A DNA stretch of 64,000 nucleotides from NCBI GenBank assembly GCA_016630905.1, contig WBMQ01000002.1, positions 186,001-250,000 of the forward strand, in the 5' to 3' direction. Position 1 is the stretch's first letter; the number at the start of each line of letters is the position of its first letter. The notes beneath the pieces are model-generated. The model searched no databases and was not told where the DNA came from. It saw nothing but the letters and a program-made list of their open reading frames with translations. This document shows positions 11,665 to 23,800 of the stretch, one piece after another. Origin of the DNA: Capillidium heterosporum. Its lineage: Eukaryota; Entomophthoromycota; Entomophthoromycetes; Entomophthorales; Capillidiaceae. Made by a program: the position numbers and the translations under genes.

Positions 11665-11850
11665 ATGCAAAAATTAATTCATAGGCACTATTTACAATTC
11701 TTTTATATACTTATGTAAAGTAAAAGTAGATATAAGTTTAAGGAAATGCCTTAACTCTAAAAGCTAGTATGTAGATTGTCCTATCATCTAAAAAATCCTT
11801 AAAAAAGCCAATTACAGTTTTTGTACCGAACTGTATCTCATAGGAAGCTT
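11665..11850 (+). pseudogene. CBM19-like copy 11, spacing kept but cysteines eroded
   Basis: A TATAAAAG box (11631-11638) precedes ATG 11665. In the frame of TGT 11714 the cysteine positions are TAC 11693 (Tyr for Cys1), TGT 11714, TGC 11747, TGT 11777, ATC 11795 (Ile for Cys5) and TGT 11822. The intervals are exactly 6-10-9-5-8 residues, although little of the sequence between is recognisable and there are two stops. The leader is in another frame. Confidence 0.5.
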
Positions 11851-12681
11851 AAGTTAGGTAAATGGCATTTCAGAATGCTAGATTTATTGGAAATGAGTAG
11901 TGAGTTGGCACTCAATAGCCCAGTTGAAATGCATTTTCAAAGTAGATACGCCGTCGTTATAAAATGAAGTTTTGTTTCAAGATTTAAAATCTTGAAAATG
12001 AGTTGGATATGGATATATGAGGCTCACAAATTTGATAAATTGAAGTTTAGTCGTCATGGGTTGATAGTGATGCTAAAATTCCTTCAAAGTGTTGTAAGGT
12101 ATCATCGCCTGAGTAAGCTTCAAGTTATTTATGGATAACGTGTATGACTAAAAGTGTAGTAGAAGCAAAATTAAAGAAAACCAAGTCAGAAGTAACTTAT
12201 TTCTAGTTGATGACCTTCTTAGTGTTTCATTTTCGTTATTTCTTTGGGATATAGACATTTATTCAAAATTTATTTGGAAGGCTTGTTGAATGCCAGTCAA
12301 ATTAGCAAAAATTTCAAATGGATGGAAATGGTAATTTTAACTTGCCCAAACATACAATATGTCCAATGAAGATTTCCTTGGGAGATCCCAATTTACTACC
12401 CACACCATCCTAGTAAAAATCAGAGTTTTTAAGCAGTTGACCTGGGGTAACATCTGATCAATAGTTTCTAAATCGAAGTTTATCTGGCTCAGTTTTCTAG
12501 TTGCCGGATCCCAGCAATTGGAAAACAGGGCACTTATAAACAACTATCTATCTACAATATAAATACCGGTATATTATGAAGCGGGATTAAATTTAACCGT
12601 CCACATAAATATATGTCGATTAGGGTATAAATATGTAGGATGAGCTATAAGGATTTCTGTAACAAAGAACAACTAATCAAA

Positions 12682-12908
12682 ATGCGAATCCGACAAGCTT
12701 TTCTTTACTCTCCAGCCTGTCGATGCTAGCTGCCGGCCTGAAACTTCAAAGTGGTGATAAATGCTCAGGAAGCTTTTCAAAATGTAAATTCGATAAGAGC
12801 CACGACTACTTCGAATGTAAAAATGATCATCTGGTTGCCAAAAAATGTTATATCACTGAGTATTGCCATAGTCAGGGTTCTAAAATACAATGTATTGTAT
12901 CACACTAA
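12682..12908 (+). pseudogene. CBM19-like copy 12, frameshift in the leader
   Basis: The mature part is complete: KCSGSFSKC, then YFEC, CYITEYC and a last QC before TAA, spacing exactly 6-10-9-5-8. An ATG at 12723 is in frame but would leave only about 13 residues before Cys1, too short for a normal signal peptide. The hydrophobic stretch upstream in this frame (SFSLLSSLS) has no ATG, whereas ATG 12682 is in another frame and meets a stop. The simplest reading is one indel between 12685 and 12720. If translated from 12723 it would be a cytosolic 61-residue peptide. Confidence 0.6.
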
Positions 12909-13883
12909 GCCCACGTCATATTTCAATAAGCATGATAAACCGGTTCTATAAATTATCTTTTGAGACTCTATGATTTTCTTTAGATATGCCAGCGCTTGAT
13001 TCTTCACTGCTTTAGACTCCATGAGTATGTGAATCCATATTTACAATTTGAAACTTTATGGTTATTCTTTAAAGATACCCTTAGTAATTAGAAGGATAAA
13101 CCACAGACTCAAAGGTGCCTATTGGAGAGTAGCTGTTTGATTTATAGTTCCAAATTATTTACACAGTAAAATTGTTGGCTGTGTCATCAACTTGTAAAAA
13201 ATTTCAAGCGAATCGATTACACCTTCCAAAGTGTTGGAGTTTTTTCATGTAAAACAGATTACCTTTACCTTCGCAAAATGGTAAACTTATTTTATCTACT
13301 TTTATCTTTACATCGGCACATAAAAATCAAACCGACACCAGGTAAGTAGTCATTTTGGAATGTTAACTTTAGGAATGGGTAGATAGCACAAGGATATTTG
13401 ATAGTCAAACTCCAACCCATAAAAACCAGCATAAGTATATTTTGAAAATGGAGATTTCTTAGTACTAAGTCAAGCTTTGCTTTAAAATTTTGTATCTTGG
13501 AAATTAGTATGGAATGGATGGATGATATTATATATTTTATTAAATTGAAACTAGCTAGATAGAACTTGTAATAGACTGATGGCTATGGTATAATCCCTTT
13601 GTTACCGGTTTTTTGAAATGTAAAATGTATCCTAGAGGAGCATCCTCAAAAGCTTTACCATCTTAATCCACATTACCCTAACCAAATATATTTTTGTAAA
13701 AGTAAGATAGATCAAAGTGCTTTGTTGAATACTATAACTTAATATTTAATATATAATAGCAAACATACACCCATTACCTATCATTAGTGTTTTAAAGTTG
13801 GAGGCTGGTTTATATATTCCACATCTATATAGCTATAAATAGAGCAAATATAAAGCATTTTGTATTGAATTTTTTTGACAGCT
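12909..13883. other. Spacer with a possible leader-only remnant
   Basis: At 13279 an ATG opens MVNLFYLLLSL, a leader like those of the array, but no cysteine pattern follows before the stop. It may be a truncated copy. Nothing else is seen. Confidence 0.3.
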
Positions 13884-14105
13884 ATGTAATTACAACTATT
13901 TTCTAGATGCTTAATTTCTACTACTAATATAGTGCCACTTGCAAACGCAAAGAGCACTCTGTATATGGGGACGGTAAGCTGATACATTTTAAATGCAAAT
14001 CTGATTCCTATTGCTTAGTAGATGAGCATGGAGTAGCTTTTGTCCCTAAGAAATGAAACTTGGATATAAGGTACTACAGTATAACCGCCAACTCGTGAAT
14101 GTAAA
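13884..14105 (+). pseudogene. CBM19-like copy 13, decayed
   Basis: ATG 13884 is followed by codons resembling the MCFQLLW leader of copy 8 at DNA level (TAA, TTA, CAA, CTA, TTT). TGC 13940 (Cys1) and TGC 13994 (Cys3) have the exact 18-codon distance, with Val at the Cys2 position. Further on, PKK-stop-NLDIRY has a stop and a Tyr at the Cys4 and Cys5 places. Several stops and at least one indel. An AATAAA about 120 bases further on resembles the tails of other copies. Confidence 0.4.
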
Positions 14106-15130
14106 ACTAATATGCTTCACATGAAAGAACACAATAGTTTGGAGAATTATAGGATATCATTGATCAACTTGAAAACTTTCTTACGAACTGATCCCTACAG
14201 GTCAACAGTTGTACTGTAGTAGTAATAAAATAATCGTGTAAACTTTATTTTCTCTTGAACTCATTTTATTCGTTTTGGATATAGGAGTATTTTGTAACAG
14301 CGGACTACATTGCAAATGGATGCAAGCCTTGGTTCATCTAAAAAGTGTCTGTATTGCAGAAATTTTGATGAGCTGATAGTTCTCAAAATTTGTAGTTTTT
14401 TCTAAGTACAGTTTGATTTGGTATTCAGCAAAGTGGAAAGATGCCTTGTTCCTTTGAAGCCAATTGCACAAGGCTGGGTAGATCTGTGTAAGCTTTAAAA
14501 CTGCCGACTTTGGCCTAAGGCATTTATTGATTGTGGAAAATCCAACTGGAAAGGTGTCAACCTACAAGATATATCTAGCTAAAGAAAAAAGGCAAAAGTA
14601 TTCTTAAACTAGTAAGGCTACCGAAGGTATCTATTCAAAGGGATCATGGAAGGTCCTACCTAATTATACTTGTGAGTAGCATACCCAACCCTTTGCACAA
14701 CTTTTTGACACATAAGCCATATGAAGTTCGATTCAAAACTAATTTTGAAGGTTGGCTCAAAGCTAGTCTACAATTTAAAGATACTCTTACAAAACTTAGC
14801 TGCAAACTCGGACATCATCGAACCCTATGAATGGCACATAAAACAAATTTACTGTACAGAGTGTCAGCTTTAAGGATAAATTTGAGAACTAAATCTCACT
14901 TGATAGCCAGACGATCAAAGTACCAATTTTTAAAGCGGAAAATCACATCAGCAGCTACAAATCTCTGTGAAATGTGTAGATATATGGCAACAATTGAGCC
15001 ATTTTACCACATTCATTAACCATCCAGTATAAGTACTTTACAAGTCTTGCTAGAACTAGATTTCACGTATCTAAATAGATGGGTAAGGTAGAGTGTATAT
15101 AGGATGAAAGACAATAAATCTTTAAACCAA
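14106..15130. other. AT-rich spacer, no supported gene
   Basis: No copy with the family spacing and no other gene was recognised. The ORF 14831-15019 has no supporting feature. Confidence 0.45.
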
Positions 15131-15335
15131 CAACCATTTACCTCCTACTCCTAGTTTAATGGTTCTTATGACTAGTCAGCCAATTTTTAACGATACTTGC
15201 ACCATTAATGGAATTACGGGCTGTCAAATCAGGTGCCTCAGGAATTGAAGCCTGCGAAAGAAGTAGGTGGATCTACAGGGAATAAGGCACTGCTATCAAG
15301 TGTAAGCAGGATAGCTATGTCATATTCTGCCCAAT
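15131..15335 (+). pseudogene. CBM19-like copy 14, decayed
   Basis: The leader DNA resembles that of copy 10. DTCTINGITGC carries Cys1-x6-Cys2. After one frame change, IEACERSRW holds Cys3 and the W, a TAA stands at the Cys4 place, and GTAIKC and FC supply Cys5 and Cys6 with x5 and x8 spacing. The 105-residue ORF over this region (15233-15550) is a shadow in the wrong frame. Confidence 0.55.
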
Positions 15336-15847
15336 CTCGACTTTGCTTATGTTTTTGGATAGATAGCAATAAAGTACGGTTTCCAATTTGCACTGTTTTG
15401 TTTAGGTGCATATACATGAAATTAATAGTAAATACATTGCCAATCGATATACTCATTCGGTTGTGCTACAGAGGCCCTACAAAAATATTTCTATCTTATA
15501 GTGTCTCATACATATTAGCGGTAGTATCCCTTGCTAAGGTTAATGACTAGCAAGGTTGAAATTATATAACTTTGTAAGTGGCAATGAGGTTGGATTGAAT
15601 AAATTTGCCGTCCTAAAATTTTTGATATCAATGGCAGCTTCAACTATTAGAAATAACTAAAGATCTGAGGGTCAGCTATCTATCGGTTAGCAAGTATTAA
15701 AGGTACCAAGGTATATTCAAAAGTTTACCGTATAGTTTTATAGCTTCATGGATGCAGTATTATCTCCGTATATATACAAGGACTATATTAAGTTTATATT
15801 GAGATGATCGCCAGCAACTTTTTCAGTATATCCACTTCTTAAGATCA

Positions 15848-16069
15848 ATCCAAAATGATTTAAAATTGAAAACAACAGCTCCCTTGGCTACTGCCGAGTA
15901 TTTTATGAAACTTTACGATGCCAAAATTGGATCCTTCAAAGTAAGCTTGGGTACCCAGAGTTCTATACACCTGGAGCATATCGAAAGGAACAAAGTCGTC
16001 AACTCCAAAGTTTAGGCACCGATCCAAGAGGACGGTGGATGGTATGTAGGACAATTAACTGTCCAAAGC
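15848..16069 (+). pseudogene. Fragment of an unidentified protein gene
   Basis: One frame from about 15848 is open apart from a single TAG and ends at TAA near 16069. It reads like protein: TAEYFMKLYDAKIG, LGTQSSIHLEHIER, then after the stop EDGGWYVGQLTV. The alternation of polar and aromatic residues suggests a beta-rich domain, but I do not recognise the family. There is no ATG or leader and no neighbouring exon was found, so it is probably a relic. The antisense ORF 15860-16054 is a shadow. Confidence 0.3.
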
Positions 16070-16377
16070 TAAACTTCTATGTGCTAAGTAGTGAGAAGCT
16101 ATAGATGTAGATATACTATTTTGATATGTCATGCCAATCAAATTTGCACCATCAAAATTTTACAATAAACTTGTAGCTACTGCAGCTCGTATCAACTTAT
16201 AGTATGGTAAAAATATTGAACTTTAATGATATTAGAAACCACCTTAAATAAGCTATAAAGTATGTACGGTAATAATGTCTACAAACTAAATTAAAAGTAT
16301 ATCTGTTGAGTGGATATAACAATACAAAAGTCAAAAAGAAAAAGTTATATTAGTAAGCATACACCCAAAGCTTGCAC

Positions 16378-17452
16378 TCAGTTCTTAGTTGAGGTGGAAG
16401 TCTCCGGCTCAACTTTAGGCTCTGGCTCCTTGGTAGGCTGGGTAGTTACCGGTGGGGCAGCATCAGCATTAAAAAGAGTCTCAGTACGGGGCTCGGTTCC
16501 ATTTTCATTTCCAGATCCAGAAGGTACAGTTGGTGGTGAAACTGGTGTCAAATTCTATTCAAGATTAATGAGAAAGGAAACTCAACAAAAATAATAATAT
16601 TATATAAACTTACAGCAGCACGCAATGCTTCATCTTTCAACTCTTGGGCTGAATGTACGGCTTGCTGGAAGATCTGCTGCACTTTCTTGCCTGGCTCAGT
16701 TTCCAAAGCCTAAATTTTTCAATAAGCTTCAACCAAAAAAATTAAAAAATACCTGATGACTTAGAGTGGATACAGTAACAGCAGCTTGGTTGATGGTAGT
16801 TCGGATACCTAATTTAGTATCCAACTCAGTAGCCTTCTGCGAAACATGAAACTTCTCATCGAGTTTCTTAGCTATTTAGCAAATATAAATATATGTAACA
16901 AAAAATTTAAATTACTTTCTTCAACCGCTTTATCGTAGTACAATTTAGCTTGACTTGACACGCCATACTTGGTATCTAACTCCTTAGTCGTATTGTAAAC
17001 TTGTTGGGAGAGCTGGTAGGTAGTACCCAAAAAACTTCCAAAGAAGGAAGTCTTATAAAACGTTAAAAAATGCCAAAATAAAAATATACCTGAGGTTGGC
17101 TAGGCTCAGCCGCACGGGAAGTGGAAGCTTCATTTTGGGGTGCTTGCGATGAAGTAGCTGCAGATTCGCCTTGCTTGTAATAAGACTCTACAACGATATT
17201 CTGTTCACCAACCATGGCATTGTTGAGCATATACGCCGTTTTAGCTGCATTTTCCTTTTCAAAAAGAACTAAAGCTAGCTTAGTAGCCCCGTCTTCAGCT
17301 TGAGTAACTTCGAACTGCTCGATCTTACCGCAGAAGAGGAAGAAGTCTTTGATAACCTTTTCCGAGGTGCTAGGTGCTAGATTGGTAACTAGGACTAGAC
17401 GGTTGGTTTCCTTTTCGGGGAATTTGAAGTTGGGCCAAACTTTATCAGTCAT
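16378..17452 (-). CDS. vip1: RRM RNA-binding protein, Vip1-like
   Basis: Five exons: 17452-17090, 17051-16916, 16871-16753, 16709-16614, 16554-16378, giving 296 residues; introns of 38-59 nt start GTA and end AG. An RRM occupies about residues 19-95: RNP2-like LVLVTNLAP and RNP1-like LALVLFEKE. After a Ser/Gln/Ala-rich linker (about 96-121) comes an amphipathic helical repeat region with related segments ELDTKYG and ELDTKLG, then an acidic Pro/Glu/Thr tail ending TSTKN. RRM plus helical tail matches fission yeast Vip1, a cytoplasmic RNA-binding protein of unclear role. The start is the only ATG before the RRM. Family call is fairly sure; the function is not known. Confidence 0.8.
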
Positions 17453-20003
17453 CTTTTCAAAACGTTTTGAAGTTCACTTTAGGGAGTTTGATACTTTTAT
17501 ACAGATGGATGATGTCATTTAAGCTGACCTCACAGCTGGAAATGGGAGTGAAATTTGAGCCATTGTGCCAAGCGTTTGGCTTATGATGGATAGATTTGAT
17601 TAGATGGGCGTGTAAATTTTAAAAGTCTTGGAGGTAAAGTCCAAAGTTTGGATTTGGTCCCCGCAACTTGGTGTTGGACAAATACCTTGACGATAAGGGT
17701 GGATAAGATTCTTAACTTTTGCAGCTGAATGCTAAAGGCTTATATTTGAACTGGATACCATCTATAAGCTAGAGTTTGCCCATACATTCAAGAAAGCATA
17801 ATTGCCTATTAACCCATTTTCAGACTTGCATTATAACTGTTAGCAACTAGCAATCGATAATAGGCTTATTAATTTGCAGTAAAGTTGTTGCAAACTCTAA
17901 ATTTGAAGTGAAACGGCCAAGTAGTTGATATTGATGATTACTGATAAAATTAGGAAAGCTGAGTCGTAGAGTTAGATATTTCTTGACAAAAGCAGTGATG
18001 AAGAGGTATATATATGTAGCTGGTCTAATTGTGTACTATGAACGGTGTGCTGTGACGTCTACATTCTAAAATGAGATGTCAGTATCTAAATATATTTGGA
18101 TTTAGGTAAATCTTGTTGGCCTATATACTAAGAATATCGATAACAACAAATTTTAATTTAAATAACATGAGTAGACTAGGAAGTCTAGTAAAATTGTGTT
18201 TAGTAGCTCTATAAGTTCTGATTGATATGTTGAGTAACTTAACACTTCAAACTTCCAAGCCAGCTTGATGAATCTCCTTTACATTTCCAGTAATCATTTG
18301 CACAGTTGTATTGATGAAATTGGTTCATTACTTTAATTAAAATCAGAGTAATATTCAACTTTCCACGTTTTTACATCAAAGGTAGGCACGAATATCTATT
18401 TATTGAGATAAACCTTTAGTAGTATTCTATAGTAAGTTTATCTCTACTGAATCACCAACTTTCCCATCTTTTGAATAAACGAATCACACAATATAAGTTA
18501 CCATGTTTAGCTTTCCTTACATCACTATGAGGATGCAAAGAAATTGATGATGGTGTTATTGCTTCCTCTTGCAGTTTAGGATGTCGGTTTATTAAGCCTT
18601 CGTCTATATTACATAATAAAATGCGAATAACTATATTTCTATACTTGCCTATTAGACCCCTTCGATTGATATCCTTATTTCATTAGAGTTATATTGTAAG
18701 CCACATACCTCTTTCAGGCTTTAAGGTATAGGGTAGGTGCTACTTTAAGCTTTTGGTATCTAGTCCTTGGTTGAAAGATTCGCTTTAATATTTATACGAT
18801 TGTAGTGCTATTTTACCCTTATTTCAAAGTATGTGTTGTACTCCAATGAAACCCTTAAGACTATCCAGGTGGCTATTGAAAAAGCATAAACTTAGCTATC
18901 CAATCGCCTAAGGTAAGTACCCCATTCTACATCAGTTATTGGTTCTATCAATTGTATAAAAACTGTGTAAACCTTTACAAGCTGATAGTGACAGGAAAGA
19001 AAATTTAAATTCTTGCTGAAAAGTTGATACATGTTTTGATGAGTTAGGCTAGGTCGAGATTGTCACCTATACATAGCTTATTCGTCCTAATGTGCATCAA
19101 AAACACTTGATACATTGAGGTAGCTAATAGTTTAGATCCATTTCAATTAGGCTTGAAAGCGGTTGTATACGAATATTGTGTTAGACTTTTAGCTATTTTC
19201 AAGTCTCGATGTTTATAGGATCTGCTACCTAAGATAACTGTTCAATGGAGTTTTTATAAGTGGTGCTGCTGGTGCCCTATCCGTTCCTCAACCAAACGGT
19301 TGAACTTGAGTCTATATATTGGTCCGCTTCCTAGACATATTTAGTTCCATAAAATCGATTCAATCTATTGAGTTCGTTACAAGTTCCCAAATTGGATCGA
19401 TGCGATATTTATCATCGGTTACCAATCTCCGTTCCCACTATTGGTAAATGTGGTGGGTTCAATTTTTAACTAAAAACTCTAGATTCGAAATGATAGTTTT
19501 GTTGTTCCTCAAGTGTTATTCTTGGCTAGCCCATCGCACGTTGCCCATAATTGGTATTTGTTTAAACAAAGTTAACGAGTGCTATCTGCAAAAGCAATAT
19601 CAAGTTAAAAATAGCGATTTGTTCGCTCCAATTACTACCGATAGATCAGCTACCTTCTGCCTCAGTTTATTAGGTAAGCTTCACAGTATTTCAAGTTTGA
19701 CTGTAGATTTCTTGAGGAAGTGGCAACTGAGCTGAGAATAAGTTAAGACTATTCTGGTGCAGGATGATTATATTTCCTACTATCCCGAAACAGCTGTGCT
19801 GGCTTTTAAAGTTTGTAGCCTTTGTCTTTATAAAGCAAACTAATACAGTGAAAATATGTATATGGAAAAGCGATGCGTACAACTCTATCGCTGATAACAA
19901 TATATTGGAAAAGCATAGCTAGGTCCAAATGTGGAACTTGATACGGAACTGACACAGCATAGGAGGTACGTATCCACTTTTAAAATAGATTGCAAATAAG
20001 CAT
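17453..20003. other. Long intergenic stretch, no supported gene
   Basis: About 2.5 kb of AT-rich DNA. The ORFs at 19448-19735 (+) and 19691-19900 (-) overlap each other and show no domain, leader or splice structure. Nothing convincing. Confidence 0.5.
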
Positions 20004-20450
20004 TTAAATCGAGTTGGGTAGTACAAGTGAAGCGGTAATTTCACAAGTGTTGCTACCATAAATGTCACTAGATCGCCAATTTAACCCAAAAGGACAAGGG
20101 GAACCCAACATCGATAGGTTTTGTAGATGTATTATGATTTGATGAAACCTTATAAATAGAATGTGGTGATGTGGAAAATCAAACAAAGTGCAAAGGATGG
20201 TCAATTAAGACTGAACACCATAAGCAACAAAGGCAGCTCCAATAACTTGGACTTTGGATAAAGCTAAAGTCATTGGGTATTGATCCAAAGCGATGGTATA
20301 CAAACTGGATAGAGCCTTTGCTATTTTTTAAAACCAAGGTGGATAAACGCCACCCAAAACATAAAGTCCTTGTAAAGGCAACAGCAGTAGCTCGGATAAA
20401 TGATTCGCGCTGGGAATAAGCAAGTGGAATTGTGGGTAAAGGTTTTAGGC
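20004..20450 (-). pseudogene. Decayed TPR-like gene remnant beside OGT
   Basis: On the minus strand, one frame from about 20450 down to 20004 has only two stops in about 145 codons. Its first half reads HLSELLLLPLQGLYVLGG, a stop, then KALSSLYTIALDQYP and IGAAFVAYG, a helix-turn-helix rhythm like a tetratricopeptide repeat. It resembles the first TPR block of the adjacent OGT (HLPLLLLIACVYYAQG, then HHAILKVDPNY). There is no ATG at the head. I read it as a broken, inverted relative of the OGT N-terminal region or of another TPR gene; the similarity was judged by eye. Confidence 0.35.
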
Positions 20451-20788
20451 AAACGAATTATTTCATCACTGCAAGTTCAAAGCCCAGTAAAATCAAATTA
20501 AAGGTTTATGCCACTAAATCACATCTCAAATTGATCCAAGCTCTATGAAATAAGGGGCTATTCTATTTGATAAATTGTGCGAGTCCTAACTAATACCCAT
20601 TTGAACTTGCCCAGAGATAAAATACGATTTGTAGGACAAAATTTTGTTCAAAAGTTATCCAACACTACACGACAATACTAACACAAACCGATCGTACAAA
20701 CGAGAAGGTCCACGAAAGAGAGTCCTGACAAAGCACTAACAAGGAAGACACTCACCCCAAAATTTACGGAACAAGGAATTAGATCAAG

Positions 20789-20823
20789 GTAAGTTCATTA
20801 TTCATTAAAGCAGTACTTTACAG
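20789..20823 (+). other. Possible 5' UTR intron of the OGT gene
   Basis: AAG/GTAAGTTC opens at 20789 and TTTACAG closes at 20823, a 35-nt intron of the size usual here, 36 bases before the ATG at 20860. The long coding exon itself has no intron. Confidence 0.45.
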
Positions 20824-20859
20824 AGATTGACAGTTTATAAAAGGTTTTCAAATTAAAAG

Positions 20860-23800
20860 ATGGAAGCAGGACAGCAGTTTATCCACCCATTCAATTTACA
20901 TCCGGAAGATCAGCGGGCAATAAGCCTAAATATGAATACCAAATACGACGAATTTATGAACCGCAGCTTGCAGTACAACGACATAAACAGCATGAATACA
21001 CTACGGCAACCCAACTTCGAACAACTCGGCAACGCATACCAAAATGAGCACGTTTTACTGGAACCATCGATAGATCCGATGCAGATAAATGGACCTATAT
21101 TCAACAACGCGGTACCAGTGCATATGAACGACGAGATCCAGTACGGGCACTTTGCCATAACAACAGCTAGGTACCATGATCCTTGGGCCTTTCAACAGGT
21201 ATCCAACTATGCGCAATTTTTACCACAACAAAGCAACTTCAAGTCGGACTTCAATTTCTCACAGTTCCAAGGTCAAGGCCAAACCGCTAACCCCAATCAG
21301 AACCATGGACCTATACTGCCAGTCAACGACGCTTTGATGCACCCACCGCCTTCGCCCAACTTGCTTTCCTATTACATGTACGATCACATGCCCCATTTCC
21401 AAAATAGGCAATTCAATAACACGATGCAGATGCCGGCCTTCTGGGGCACCAACCCAAACATAGTAAACAATCAGGGGGTTATGTACAACAACGGCCAATT
21501 CCTAAGGACACAAACAAATCCTAACGAACTGCAGTCGATAGGCCAATCCTTCAATGCCAACCGGAATCCAAGCATGAACCAGCAAAGTTGGATACCAAGC
21601 CAAGGAAGTGCCAATTTGAATCCCAGCTTCATCAACGGGCAGCCTGTAAATTACAAATACAACTTCCTACAGAACGGAAGCCAGCAGGGCAGTAGTTTTC
21701 AAACGATAAATGGTATCGATTCACGATCCGGTTACCCAATACTATACGATAGGCATAGCACCGGCGCCGGGCCCATATCCAACAGCTTCACCCACTTTGA
21801 CATGAGCGGAGCCTCCATGTATTCGAGTGGACCTCCCCTGATGCAAGTCAGTCAACCTACCAGCATGGGAATTCAGTATAGGTTGGTGCCTGGTACTTCG
21901 GTCCGCATCGATGATGCCAGGACAATACAGTGGAGGGACCATATTATGCAGATTGCTCACAGTCTCTACACCTCGACACCGCAGAGTCCTATCCTAATAC
22001 CCATGCTTCTAGTCCTCAACCAGCTACACCCCGACCACCTGCCGTTACTTCTGCTAATTGCCTGCGTCTACTACGCCCAGGGTAACAATGAGCTGTCGTT
22101 GAAATACCACCACGCCATTTTGAAAGTCGATCCCAACTACGTCGAAGCCATGAGCAACATTGGAACCACGTTGAAGAGCCTGGGGGACGAAGCTCAAGCC
22201 GAACTGTGGTGGCGTAGGGCCATCAACCTCAAGCCAAGTTACTGGGATGCCGTCGAAAACTTGCTGGGACTGCTGACTGTATCCAAAAATACAAACGGCC
22301 CCCTTAACCATGGGCAGACTACGCCTACTCAACCCAGGTACTCGGAGGCTTACAACTTGTGCAGTTTCGTTGAGAAAAACGTTCTAGGCAACGAGAGCTT
22401 CACTGACTTCAGCAAAGCAGTTACGCAACGACTTCCTTACGGGCACATCTCCAGGTTCCAAAGTTTAGTTTACAGCAAGGCCAACATCTGTAGTACAACC
22501 GGTAAGTTGGCGGAAGCTCGAACAGAATACGAAAAGGTGATACAACTGTTGTGTGGAGGTAAAACGGTTATGGAACTAATATCCAAGATCCTAAGCTACT
22601 TCTTCCCGGAGTCCATGGTGCCTTCAGCCGAGGATCTAGCCAGCTTTAACTTTGCCAATGCTGGCAACCTACTGATACCACCGCAGTCCTGCACGCAGCT
22701 TTCATCGTTATTATTCGCCGATTCGGGCGGTGTCCCTCCTGGGCTGGCCAGTATCCCAAGGTCCGGGAACGGTAACCTCAATGGTGGACCGGCGATGGAT
22801 CCCTACACAATGTCCCTACATATCACATCGACGACTTTACTGGCATTGGCCAAGATCTACCAGGATGCTTACGTCAATCCGGTACCTTTACCGATTTTAC
22901 TACCTCTGTACTATCTCTCGTTGGCGCTATACCCTACCCCATCAACCTGCAACAACTTGGGCATCGTCCTCAGCAACATCCAAGTTCCACCCAACACGAC
23001 AATCCCTAACGGTCAGATGCCCCTCACTGGACCCAACCTTGCCTTACAGTACTACACTTACGGGCTGCAGCTGGACCCCCATCACCCCCACCTGTATACA
23101 AACTTGGGAAGTCTGTTGAAAGATATGGGTAATGTCAACGAAGCCATCAACATGTATCACCGTGCTGTCGACTGCAATCCCAAGTTCGATGTCGCTTTGG
23201 TCAATTTAGGCAACGCTTACAAGGACTCGAGTCGAATTCAGGAGGCCATCGTATGGTACTCCAAAGCTGTTGAACTTAACCCCGACTTTACAGAGGCGGT
23301 ATGTGGTTTAGTTGGGTCATTATCAGGAATATGTGACTGGACCCATAGGAACTCTCAGTACGACACCAGGAACAATTTGTTGGTGGAAGGATGGATGGAT
23401 AAAATAGTTAATATTGTTAACAAACAATTAGGCGATGGTGCCGAATGGGGTCGCGGCTCTGTGTTCTCACTAACATCCACTACCAACCATCTGCTGATTC
23501 AAGAGCTGGCCAGTGTTTTTAATAGAGCTCGACCAGATGGAATGTGGAAATCTAGATCGATCGAGTGGTGGAAGCAAGTGACGAACAACCCGATTTCTAT
23601 TGTCAACGAAGGGAGTTGGACTATAAGATCCATCGAGCACGCCATCAAGGCATTACAGCAGCTGTGGTATAAGGAATTCTACTCCAACAACCATTACTCT
23701 AAGCGTATCGAAGTTTCCAAGTTGAGTTCCAATGAAATGGAGCGGTACCGACGACCTACCTTACCCAAGCTTTCCGTCACCCCCATCCCTACCGTCCTAC

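Larger units (their letters stand above)
1..15335 (+). repeat. Tandem array of decaying CBM19-like small secreted protein genes
   Basis: Fourteen copies of one gene family, all on the + strand and about 0.7-1.7 kb apart, fill this stretch. Intact members encode 73-76 residues: a signal peptide, then six cysteines spaced C-x6-C-x10(11)-C-x9-C-x5-C-x8-C, with G-x-W after Cys3 and P/G between Cys4 and Cys5. That resembles the fungal chitin-binding CBM19 module (family assignment by pattern only). Two copies are intact, three have a single frameshift, nine are more decayed. Flanks are partly duplicated too: 4.15-4.5 kb aligns with 5.42-5.83 kb. The spacer DNA is AT-rich and holds no other gene I can support except the fragment at 15.85 kb. 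Copies were found by eye, so the count is a minimum. Confidence 0.8.

Noticed and set aside
1-15335. Reassigned stop codons (TAA/TAG read as Gln) to explain the stops in array copies
   Set aside because: TAA, TAG and TGA end the intact genes of the window (RPL15 TAA, RGP1 TAG, SED5 TGA), and the broken copies also have frameshifts and lost cysteines.
15233-15550. 105-residue + strand ORF
   Set aside because: It overlaps the decayed copy 14 in the wrong frame and has no leader or domain.
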